A program made the translations under genes and the position numbers. From assembly GCA_025765615.1 (NCBI GenBank), contig JAIVFJ010000048.1:62001-126000 (forward strand): a DNA stretch of 64,000 nucleotides, given 5' to 3'. The DNA comes from Zopfochytrium polystomum (Eukaryota > Chytridiomycota > Chytridiomycetes > Chytridiales > Chytridiaceae). Of this stretch, positions 24,201 to 35,176 are shown in pieces. Under the pieces are notes generated by a model that saw only the letters and a list, made by a program, of their open reading frames with translations, did not search any database and was not told the DNA's origin. Position 1 is the first letter of the stretch, and each line of letters opens with the position of its first letter.

Positions 24201-27200
24201 TACGCATCTGGTCCTCCACCTTAAGAAGCCATTCCTCAACCGCCCCCTTCGGATAGAATGGTTCCGCCACATCAATTCGCTCTCCCTCGGCCGAAAAGAA
24301 GCCAGTGATTTGCTTGTCATCTTGAAACTCCAACGAGGCCACATTTTCGAAACATTTTCGAAGGTGTGGTTGAACCGCCATTGGGTCTTTTGTTTGGGAT
24401 AAGATCTGAAGAAGCTCGTCATCAGAGAGGAAGAAAAATCGAGGGAACGCGATCCTTTTCGACTCCAGATATGCAGAGAGACCCTTGGAAACAAGTTCGA
24501 GGAGCTTATTGCACTCGCGGAAGGAGTCAAGCAATTTAAAGTCAGAGCAGCAGTCGACGACCCCCGGTCTTGCTTTCGCCTGAGACATTATACGCCGCCA
24601 AGTTCTATCCATTGTTGTGAAGCGCTTGCTTTCCACAGGTAGTTGAGTTACAATGTCGTCGGATCCAAATATTGGTTCAAGGTAGAGCCAAGACCTTTGG
24701 CACGTCATCCAAGCCTCCAAAACTTCCTGTACAGTTCGCAATTTGGATTCCCAAAGCGCAATGCGCTCAGCGAAAGGTTTTTTGAACGGGGAAAAGCTCA
24801 TTGATTGGGTCATGACGATGTGGTCGTCAAGCAAACGGATGGCATCATCGGAAGCTTTCATTATAAATGTCCCAGTCTCCTTGTAGGGTAGAATCTCCAG
24901 CTGAATATTTTTCCATTCCAAGTCCATTTTATCCAGAGCGGCTTCGATGGAATACTCTTTTCCAGCAACGTCACACACTTTGGTTATTATATCAACTCGG
25001 TCCAAGAGCTTCATGTCCAGGATGTGAGTCAAAGTGAAATTCTCATCTGGGCGAATCTTAATATCCAGTTCCTCAGACAGCTTTTCCCAGTGGCGGTCTC
25101 TCATCCCCGGATTGCGTAGTGCTTGTATGAGCGGTAGGAACGGTTTGAATTCATCGATTTCGTCCTTGATTTGATTGGCAACACTCAAGCACCCTGGAGT
25201 ATTTTTGAAGTGCTTCACGGACTTGAAAATTGTTCTCCAAGCGTTTGTCAAGTTCTTTTCCACATCTTCTGCGTTAAGGTCCAGAAACGATCCATGGAGC
25301 CACGCATTTCTCCATTTGACCCAGTCCCCGGCTGTTGACCACAAACTTTTGAAAGGCTCGAAGTCTTTCTGGAGTTGTGCGACTTCCTCATAGTGGGTAA
25401 CCTCCTGGCCAAAAAGGCGCTCCCTGGAGTTAAATAGAGTTACAAGGTTTTGGCACTCTTTTAGCTCTTGGGACACTTTCTGAACCTCAACCATTATCTC
25501 ATTGATGTGAGACAGGTCCATATGCTTGCTGAATTCCGCAACAATAACACCGAGCTGATGAACGCGCTCTTTGAAAACGTCTTGGTCGGAAGCCAAGTTT
25601 CTCAGGAAAGATGCTTCGTCAATATCGAGAGAAGCCTCCGTCGCGCGAACCATTTCTTCGATTCTCATTGGCCAGGCGTATGCTTGCCATCTGGCTCTGA
25701 CGTCTTCATTGGAGTGTTCATAGCGGTATCGCTCGAGAATATCATAGTTGTGGAGCATTTCGTTGACTCGGAGGGTTTGCACTCGGCACACCTCAGGTAC
25801 TGTTTTCATGAAATCTCTCAGCTCGGTCAACTCCTCAATCTTGGTTGGTCGATCCTTCAGCCTGTTCTGGACTGCAGAAAACGTTGCTGAGATGCTCTGA
25901 GCAAGCTTCGCGGATTTCCGAGACAAGATATCGAGCACAACTCGTGCAAGGTCTTTTCGCATGGCAGCACGAATAGAATCACAGCTAACCCAAAATAATC
26001 CCAAAGATATGTGCCCAGGAATGTCTTTTTCCAGTGCTTCCCACTCTTGAATGTGTCGGACAATATCATGCTCCATTTCGTCGACTGTGTGGTTCTCTTC
26101 TTCATATTCCGCGCTGTAGGCTGCGATGTCCAGGTTCAGGAGCTTAAGATGTTTCTCGTACTGCAGAAGGTACTGCTCCAATGGCGCCAACCCTTGAAGA
26201 AGCGCTTGACGGAGGCTTTCGCGAAGTTTTTGAATCGCTGGCTCTTTGGTGTGCGGGGTTTGCAGATTTGGCTTTGATGCCCAGAACATTTGATCTAAGA
26301 CCACCGGCTCCAGCTGGGGTAGACCGTCAATGCATGAAAAAGCTTTATCGAAGATTCCCAGAACTCCGAGCTCGTAGAGAGCCAAATCTGTGTTGTATGT
26401 CACTTTTCCAGCCTTGAATGTCAGTTCGATTTGGAAAAGCGGTCGTCGAGCAGTCTCCACTGTCACTAGTTTCTCGCCGTGGAAGATTTTCACGTCGTTG
26501 GTTCCATTGATTATTACACGCTGGAAGCTTATAGAAGATATTAGCCGAATAAAGTCAGCCGCTGAATTAAGGAGCAGAAATCTTAGGGAGTCTTGCATAA
26601 TAAATTTGACTGTTGTCATGAACTTCTTTAGCTTTGATATTTTGTACACATCCGGATTTGACTCCTGCATATTGTACCAGCCCTTTCCCACATCTTTGAA
26701 CCCAGCCTTGATAATACTTTTGAGGGAAGGTACCCAACTAAAGCCCAAGGGTGAGCCGAAGTCAACATTTCGTTTCTCTCACTTGTCTTTCAGTTGAGAT
26801 TTCACATTCTGAAGGCTCTGATTCTGAATTTGCTCAAACTCATCCAGGCGAACGATTTTGGCTATCTGAACAGTTGTTAGATTTAATGCAGTGAGAGAGG
26901 GAATTCCACTCACTGATGTCACAAACATGCTATTTGTCAGAAGCTTATCGCACTCGATGCGAACTTTCGCTAAAGTTCGTATCACCTCCAACTTCGTGAG
27001 AAATGAAACAAAGCTAAAGTCCGTCCTTCGTTTTTCGAAATCATAGGATGGAACTGGTTCTTTCGCTGTCCTGTGAAATTGGAGTTTCCGCTGTTAGAGC
27101 TTCAACTCAAGAAACCCACGCAACTGAACTGTTTGACCGGTGGAGGCGTCTCCAACGCTGGGAGATTGAGTTTGCCGTATTTTTCCTCGCCTGCCGATCC

Positions 27201-28992
27201 GCGAACCTGGGAACACGTAATTAGCTTGGTATTATCGAAACCAGCTACCTCAGCATCAAACAGGTCCTTGTTTGCCGCTCTGGAATAATCTGATGCCAAC
27301 TCCTCAAGCAGGTTGGCTCCAGCAGAGCTATTCATGATGGCCTTGAATTTCTCTTTTCCTCCGGCCCCGCTGATCACTCGATTTATCAAATCGGATGGTA
27401 GTTTGAAGGATTCATCTGCAGGGATGCAGTCGATAAAAAAATTGTATTGCTGTGTTGCAAGAATAAGTCTTGTGCGCATAAAATCATTCTTGGAGGTTTT
27501 ACCAAAGTTTTCGCCACGGATTGCCGAAGTTGGCAGGCGTTTGCAAAGCGGCGAGCAAACACGAAAGGATCTTCCGACAGGAAGACGACATTTAAACTAA
27601 TATAGTAAGGTAAATCAGTTGTGCAAAGTCGCAAAAACAAGGACGCCCGCACCGATGTAACCATTCCTCCTTCGTTTTCAAACGGGTGTCTTGTACAGAA
27701 GACCCGTCGCCATCTTCTGCCATCGCCTCGTCATCGCTTACACTGTTACTTCCAGGTGTGTCGTCGCCATCGTCATCTCCGTCCTCTCTATTCCCGTCCA
27801 GTTCCCAGCCGTTAAATTTGGTATACTTAACACGCCATTTCTGCTCTTCCCAATTGAAGGCATTGACGAGGCAGTTTCGCCATTCGCCAATCACTCGAGT
27901 TTGACCGTCCGGCGTAGTTGCTGAAAATAGCGCCTTTGCTGGAATAGGAACGGCAGCGTCAGATATGGGTCCGTTTGCGCGTGAGTTGGAAGCAACCACG
28001 CCTGTATCTTCATCGGACACCATATTCAACCATTCCTCGGTCGTCCGGGGATCGAATTCAGTGTCGTCAAAAGCAGATAGCGGAAGCATTTCAGCAAATG
28101 GGTCCGTGCAAAATATCTCTGTAGTCATCTCCTGATCGTTTCCTGGCCCGCTATCCGTAGTTCCGCCCTTCTCCTCCACCCATTTCGTCATTCCAGCTGC
28201 CCGGAGTTCTGATAGAATCAACTCCTCAATTTTCTGAGTTGAAAATAATCTCTTTCGACGCTCGATTTCGATCTTTCGAGGAGTTTGGTTCGGCCTCGAC
28301 TCAAATGGTAGCATCACCTTTGGTTCCAGAGCCTTGGAGTAGTTGATATGCCTCCTCTTTGCGGGGGGAGGTGGCGCTGTTGAGGGAGGAATAGTTGATG
28401 CGCCGTCTGTGGTTCCCCCACTTTCAAGGGCGCGTTTGTGTCGTCCACGCGCGTCGAACTGCGTTTGGTCTGATGATTCAATGTTGGCAGAGCTGACTCC
28501 TGTGCGGGCACCTTTCGCATTCGATGGTGTGGCGGGCGGAAGGGGCGCATAGGCAGGCACTGGTGCACTGGCGGTCGTGCCATCAGAAGGTCCGCCTTTT
28601 TTCCAGGCTGTCCGGCGGAAGTTTTTGATTCGAACTGACCTTCCTGATGCGAGGGCGCTCCCCAGGAGACCCTCGAGTGGCGGAATTGGCCGCGGATTCT
28701 CAGACGTTGAGAGAACAGCGTCGATGTGCTCCTCTGGATTCGTAATCAGTTCTGAAAAAACCGCCTTCTTTCCGGGCTGTGCGCGGAGACTTGGGTCCGA
28801 TATGTCAATCGAGGAAGATCCAAGAAGGAGCGGCTGAGGCCTTTCTGCCAAGTTTGACGGATTGAATGAAAGGGGCAGATGCGGCACCCTTTTTGGAGTT
28901 CTGCAGAAAAAGAGATGGAACGGTAGGCAGCGCCTTGGTTAGCCTGCGCCTGCGGCTGTTGCAGCTTGATCCGAGGGTTGTACTCACGTCAT
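15261..28992 (-). CDS. DNAH1: Axonemal inner-arm dynein heavy chain, DNAH1 type, complete
   Basis: Motor subunit of a single-headed axonemal inner-arm dynein. Exons from the 5' end: 28988-28992, 27662-28900, 27503-27596, 27130-27449, 26783-27070, 23499-26737, 23266-23456, 21623-23218, 20071-21577, 18691-20025, 18260-18629, 16654-18209, 15459-16598, 15261-15388; 4335 codons in one frame. Only the 27130/27070 junction is ambiguous. P-loops in order: AAA1 GPAGTGKTE (near 23660), AAA2 GPTGGGKTS (near 22735), AAA3 GPTGTGKSV (near 21675), AAA4 GVGGSGRQS (near 20580; Arg replaces Lys, as in animal DNAH1). The coiled-coil stalk lies at about 18900-19900. The N-terminal segment [11 protein letters not shown] and the C-terminus [18 protein letters not shown] match DNAH1 better than other classes. 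The first coding exon is only ATGAC, after an in-frame stop. Its presence implies a motile flagellum. Confidence 0.95.
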
Positions 28993-29760
28993 TTGCGGGC
29001 CGACCTGCCGAATTGTCTGGGCAGTTTGTCGAGTGCAAATTGATGATCATGCAATTCACCTCACATCTCACAGGCGCACTGGTATCCTTGCCATCCTCCA
29101 TATTTCCTTTCTTCGGCAATATTGCAACTGCGATGAAAGTCCCCAAGTCCAGTCGACCGAAGATCACAATTCACGGCCACAATGCGCACTTCAGATTGAA
29201 CAAAACCGAGCCTGACGTGGGCTCGCGGAATTCTGCCAAACTCGACGATGACCGTCGAGTGCGAGTCTCCACCTTCAGCCGGATTTTTCTTTCCTGAGAA
29301 GAACATGAAGAACATGGCGGCTGTTGGTGGCCGCGTTCCAATGACCGAAGGGTACCAACAAAACAGGTCTTTCCTCTGATTTGCATGCTGCCCTTAGAGC
29401 ACCTCGCCGCTACCGGTCTCACCACACCAGTGAGTGCAAGCAGAAGGATGTCCCGGGCGGCAGTATAGGCCTGGTCATTTGAATCATGTATTGTGTATTG
29501 GGAGAGGTGCACGACGCCTTAAGTAAGAACCCCAATCAGTCAAGAATCCATAGTAACAAGCCCCCAAAGAAGCCCTGAAGATTCGTCAAAGAAACCAGCC
29601 GCTGAGTATGGAAAGCGTTGCTATCGAGGGAAAACTCCGGCCCTCTTCGAGTCGCAAGCTGTTTTGTTGAAGGAGAGCGATTTTGTCTGGAGGCGGTGGT
29701 CGTTCTCCAGCTTTTTCGCAACCAAATGAACGCTACCAAAACAAAAATTGGAAAAAAAAG

Positions 29761-29791
<31 letters not shown>

Positions 29792-29817
29792 TGGGGGAAG
29801 GCAGGGCTGGCTGGCTG
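28993..29817. other. Divergent promoter region between DNAH1 (-) and the HTH-like gene (+)
   Basis: About 825 bases holding the 5' leader of DNAH1 and the promoter of the plus-strand gene. A poly(A) tract (about 29751-29789) lies just before the plus-strand ATG. No additional gene is supported. Confidence 0.5.
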
Positions 29818-29954
29818 ATGTCTCCCAGCGCACTGACCAACAACAACAACAACAACACCACAACCACCAGGACCATCATCAACAGGAATATCGTCGGCAG
29901 CAACAGCAGCAGCAGCAGCAGCAGCTCGTCCCGCTACCCCTCTAGCACCACCAC

Positions 29955-29991
<37 letters not shown>

Positions 29992-32762
29992 GGCTGCTCC
30001 GGCACTGCCACCACCACGGCCTCCGCGATGTTGGTGGACCCTCCTGCCCAGCTTTTAGTCCCTTACGCCCGATTGCCAACTCCGGGGGCATCCGATATCC
30101 GTCATCCTAGCGTCTTCCTCGAAGAGGATTTCATTCCGTTTGAGAGCAGCAGCCCACTGATGCCTTCCGCAGCGGCTGGCGCGGATATCGTCGTCGGCGG
30201 CTGCTTTGCCGGCGATGTGGATACGACAATGTTTAGGATCTCCGATCTGCCCTCAGCGCCCTCTGTTTCCGTCGCTTCGGCAACGAGATCCCTACACTCC
30301 AACGCTTCTTTGCCCATCGCGTCTGCTCGTGATTCCTCCAAAGCCTACCGGGCCAGCGCTGGCGTCAAGGACGAACCGGAGAGCAGCAGTTCTCGGCTTC
30401 AAAAGAAAAGCCGTTTGGGTGTGGGGAGGCGGCCTTCAGTCGCAGCTCTTGCCGGTCCAGGCGTCGCTGGTGCCGAATATGATGACGACGAGGAGTATGC
30501 CGAGTTTGGGAATGCCGTCTCACTGGCAACGATGGAAGGACAAATCGACCTAAAGGTTTCTAGCGTTCCCTGGTTCTATTTTTTTTTTTTCTTTTTTTTT
30601 TCGCCTCGTTGTCCTCTTGTTTTCTTCGAAATTATTGGAGAGGTTGAGATTTTACGCGCCGTCTACTGCATATCTAACCAAATTTGATGCATAATCTTAA
30701 TAATCTTTCACAACAGCAAATCTTGGTAATTAGGACAGCTTTTTTTTCTGGTTTGTCCATTAACGTCGCTATTTCTTTGTCTAGAACCATTCGACACGTG
30801 ATGACACAACGGACAAGCAGCGCGGGTATGCAAGAGGAGTTTTGAATCCGTTGACAGGGCTCACACTATCAAACTATTTGCAGCTTTCGAAATACGGTAA
30901 TGGCTGTCGAGGTGATATGTCGGCATAAATTGTACAGAGAAAGGGGTATCAAGAGCTTGGAATCTTATTTTAAAGAAGTGTGGAAGGTATAATTCGAATG
31001 CTTAACTTTCGTGAAAGTGTTCTTACGGGTACACAGATATCACGAGCACAAGTCTATCGCTTCCTCGATTGCGCAGCGGTGATTAAGGTAAGAGTAGGAA
31101 CCAGCCTTGAAGGCTCGAAGTAACACCCGCCCAAAGCAACTGGAAGACTTCGTTATAATACCATCTCGCGAGCGCCTCTGTCGCTCTCTGAAGCGCTTTG
31201 CTAAGACGCGTCCAGATTTGAGGATGCTTTGGTGTAGAGTGCTTGAATCCGTGAACGGGTTTGAACGAGAGATAACCTCCAGCACCGTTGCCGCAGCCTG
31301 GGAACTTGCACTTCAAGCCTGTCAGCAAACACCGTCACTCGAGCCAAATGCATCTCATGATAAGCGGTCTGTGGTGAAACCCACGGCAAGCAAACTGGGC
31401 GCCAAGCCGTTCGAGAATGATCCCGCATCGCCCCAAGATGAAGTTGGAGATATGGACGAAAACCCGGTCAAGCTGGAAGAATCTGTCAAGATCGATCCGT
31501 CTTGGTCGATGTTCTTCGATGCCGAGCAAGTAGAAGCGAAAGTTCGACCCTGGCTTAAATCGTACAACAGTGTTTTCTCTTCGAATTCCCTACGCGATAT
31601 AAAAGCAAACAAGAGCACGCATAAAGTCGCTCGTAACGGTGCTTTGAAGTGCGTGCTCAAAAGCAGCCTACCCGACTTAATCAGCCCGTTTCCCGGTCCT
31701 GCGGAGCAGTCTGAAACCCCTCCCCTTAAGGCCGCTCTCGATGAAGGGAGTGGCGGCGTGGATGACGGGGTTTCCACGAAGCTTTCGCAGTCACCGCTCA
31801 CTGATGCCGAGGTTACTGCGATACAAACTGCTTTCCAGCTCATAAGAGATCGAAATTACACCCTTCAACCCTGGGCGGACGGGGTTGGATGGGTTAGAAG
31901 TGATGAAGGTTCAAATATTAATCCAACAGGAAAATGGCGACTTGTTCCATCGGAATACCTAGTGACAGGACGACCCCCGGCCGGGAGCCCGCATGACTCT
32001 CACGGGCGTTTGATTTTGGAGCTTAATATTTCCGAGGAGGTGGACTCCCCACCGGCTGGTACCTTGAAGGGGAAGTCCACCGCGAAATCGAAAAAGCGCA
32101 AATCTGTTGAATCACTCGATGCTCTTTGCGAGGGCAAGCTGAAAGCAGCAAAACTCTACATCAGTCAAGCTGCAGTCGACGGAGCTGCGAATCTTGCCTC
32201 CGACAATATACCCCGACGGTCGTTGGAGAACAGCAACGCAGATTCGGCAAATTCGTGGGTTGATTCTCCAGTTGCAGCGTCTGGCGCCACAACGGTCTTC
32301 TCGGCTGAAGATCCTCCAACAAGTGGTCCATCTGTCCCGGCTGGTTCCTTCGAAGGCTTCTCATACCCGACAACTCCATCTTACTTCCACGCTCCGGTTT
32401 CTCCATCGGACGACGGTTTCGACTACGAATTCAGCGGAGCCGGTTTGAACTCGAGCGACTCTGGTTATGCAGATGCACTCTTAACCGAGCGGGTCTCGTC
32501 ATTGAACGTTGTTGACAGCAACCCCTCCGAAACGTTCACGGGACGGAATCTTCTGCGGGCAGCCTCGCCGGCCTTATCAGATTCAGCCTCAACCATCGTG
32601 TCATCTCCCCCAACGATCGTACATTCTCCCATTGAGGATGAACTGGCAGAGGATGCGAACGCTGCCATGATGAGCGATGTACGCGCTCAGTATGCCAATC
32701 CAATCCCGGAATTTCGTTGGAGCGTTCCGAACCGGCATTTGGAATTACTCCGCGATGCCTAA
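29818..32762 (+). CDS. Unnamed protein with a compact helix-turn-helix-like module and low-complexity arms
   Basis: I do not recognise a named family. Exons 29818-30555, 30785-30825, 30884-30986, 31037-31087, 31137-32762 give 852 residues in one frame. Residues 1-80 are Asn/Thr/Ser runs from trinucleotide repeats, and a Ser-rich, acidic region follows to about 246. A conserved-looking core at about 262-350 reads LESYFKEVWK, ISRAQVYRFLDCAAVI, then PSRERLCRSLKRF and a Trp-containing helix; it is split over exons 3-5. The spacing (W.ISRAqvYR.lD.A.V, then P..E.l.R.L) resembles DNA-binding modules I recall from bacterial plasmid and phage proteins. A second, small Trp-rich conserved-looking stretch (NYTLQPWADGVGWVRSD) lies near residue 550, followed by a basic patch KSKKRKS. 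Nuclear, DNA-binding function is inference. Confidence 0.75.
29831..29990 (+). repeat. Trinucleotide (AAC / ACC / AGC) repeats inside coding sequence
   Basis: Runs of AAC, ACC and AGC triplets encode Asn, Thr and Ser tracts at the N-terminus of the HTH-like protein. Confidence 0.85.
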
Positions 32763-32943
32763 TATTATCCTGGCGGACCGCGCAACCCTTGATTCAAATG
32801 ATACGGACCGCTACATTATTTCCGCTACTTCCTTTTTTTTGGTGGAAATGGACATTAGCTATCTCTTTGTTGCAAAACTTTCGAGCCAACTTTATTAAAA
32901 AAAGAAGGAACTTTTCATTGTGTTGTCACGGATACTACCGCAA

Positions 32944-34946
32944 TCATTCGACCTTGTAATGCTTTCCGGCACCAGCCTTCTGGCCTTCGCCGTCATCGTT
33001 GCCGGTTGAAGCGAGAAGGCCAATGACAAAGCTTTATGAACGAAATGAAGGTTTAGGAGGGTAAAACAGAAAGGCAGGGGTAAAGCTAACATGATGGTGA
33101 TCGTAAGGCCTACTGCAGTCCATAGAAGCAAGTGGAATTCAGCGGCGATGTCCTGCTTTGGCGTAAGAGAAGCGCAATATTCACATTGAAGGCAGACGTC
33201 CATACCTGTTGCGCGCACGTTGGTCCAGCCCAATTCGCAGAGAACGGAACCCGATTCTTCCTTTCTTTGCCCGCGTCGTCGGTGTTGTTTTTGAAGCAAC
33301 TACAAAAGAAGCATGATTGATTGAAGTTGTGAGGATTCATCATTTTCTGGCAGACTCCGTGGTTCGAGCAGTTGTTAAACACCCTGCGTATCAAGTTTGT
33401 TTCAAGTGCATCATCGGTCGAGTGAAAAATGCGAGGAAAGAAACAAAGGTTTCATACGTTTGGCAATCGCTCATAAGCTGCGGGCACTTGCTGTCGATTG
33501 CGGCAACGCGCCGAAACAGGCGCGGTTCATCGCTCCCAACGGCAGGAACCGTTGGAGGAACTGAGATAATCTCCACAGCGTTGCTTGCGAAAATGCTTTC
33601 AAAGGCTTTGACAACCTTCCATGATCAAGAAGCGGTGTTTTGTGGGCGGTGAGCATTAAGTCGGCAGCTAAGCAATGGAAGACCAGATAGCTCACATCTT
33701 CAATTGCTTGGGCTGTGATATTCACTCCTGTCTGGTACTGCTTTGAATCACTGCCATACACATCGTACAGCCCCTATCCAAGCTGATCAAAGGTTTGCTT
33801 GGCTCGGCATGGTTTACCTGCAATCGTGTCAAGGACACGGAGAAGAAATCCGAGAGCATGATTGACGGCAGATCTCGCTTCATGAGAGAAAGGCTTTGTA
33901 TCCTCAAAGCCTCAAAAAAGCTTGTAACAAACTCGGTTTCAATCATGAACATGCGGTCCGCCTGAAACAAACCGCTTCAGCGACCTTTCGTGACCAAGAC
34001 AGCTGACCTCAATAGAATCGTCAAAAACTTCTGCAGTCTGCCCAAACTTTTCTGCAAAGTTGGAACCAACATCAATGTAGGCGGACTTCGCCAGCTCCTC
34101 TGCCGTCTTCCCGATTGAAGCCGGCGCGTCATTTGGAAGCATTACAACAGCTCGCTGTGTAGCAGGGCGAGGCAAATTATTATGGGATGACCGTCACAAA
34201 CGCGCGTGTACCTTTGGCCGTAAGGTCACCCTCGATACTCCGGCGACGGCAAGATTCTGATCTTCAGACGACACCGTAAACATCCTTGTTTTGCGGGACG
34301 ATGCGACCAGCTCGGTGAAATCATTGATATAGTTCGAAACACTTCGACCAGCGGTGGGGTCATCGGGAGAGAGGTAGAAACTGGCCGGAATCGGAAGGCT
34401 CTCTAGAATTACAGATCGTGCTTTAGAATGCGCCCACCGTATAAGAACAAGTCCTCGCCATACCAGAAGACATGCCCTTTACCAAGACAACCAGAGAGGA
34501 CGAAGGTCCGCTGAACACGTCACCCGCGACCGCAATGACCTTTTGGTCGTTTAGGACGCTGGTGAAGTCGGTGTCCAGGCCATCAACAACGTTGCCCTGA
34601 CCGCGGAAGTAGCCCGATACTCCATTGACATGAGCGAGGATCGACGTGACCTGGTTCCACGACAACGGTGTCTGCCGCTCCTCGTGTCCCTTCAGGTCCA
34701 GCCGTTCAGCGTACGATGCAGAGGATGAATGAAGATGTATCGAGACTGTCGAAGATCGTGAGGGGGAGCAAGGAGTATCGGTCAGCCGAGGAGGACAAAC
34801 TGGTGGAGCAATAATCGCGCACCTCTTCCAAAAGAGTCCAGGGCTGCTGCAGCGGTCGAGGCCGTCGCGCTCCCTGTTCCGGTGGAGATCAACAACGCGG
34901 AGCTCGCGGCAGCGGCCAACGCGCACTTGGCCCAGTATCCCGCCAT
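32944..34946 (-). CDS. Vps3844 (DUF3844) domain type I membrane protein
   Basis: Fungal secretory or vacuolar-pathway membrane protein of unknown biochemical role. Exons from the 5' end: 34464-34823 region as 34823-34946 and 34464-34745, then 34212-34402, 34008-34154, 33818-33961, 33696-33773, 33458-33615, 33206-33383, 33091-33152, 32944-33031; 483 residues in frame. Residues 1-30 are a signal peptide (MAGYWAKCALAAAASSALL). A lumenal domain follows. A Cys-rich EGF-like module reads CSNHGVC, then SCFFCSC and GPTCAQQ, as in the DUF3844 C-terminal domain. One membrane helix (FHLLLWTAVGLTITIIFVIG) and a short hydrophilic tail end the protein. The lumenal part also resembles the V-ATPase accessory protein ATP6AP2 (for example LVVLVKG and a SNAVEIISV segment). 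Whether the families are related is inference. Confidence 0.85.
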
Positions 34947-35176
34947 CTCCAATCTTTCAAAAGGACCACTACGAAATTGAGAGAATTGTTCAGAGATTTC
35001 CGTTACAATGTACCACTTGTTTTGTTGGGCGTTTCGTTGGGCAAGAGAACAAAGAAAATAAAAAAAAAAAATAAAAAAAAGGCGTTTGCAAGCACAAGTC
35101 GAGCGTGGACGAGGTACGGAAAAGATGGGCAGAGCGAGCGAGCATACACGTGAGTTGACGAAATTACAATACGATT

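Noticed and set aside
32677..33320. Small plus-strand frames over the Vps3844 gene
   Set aside because: They are antisense shadows of a multi-exon minus-strand gene with consistent splice phases.
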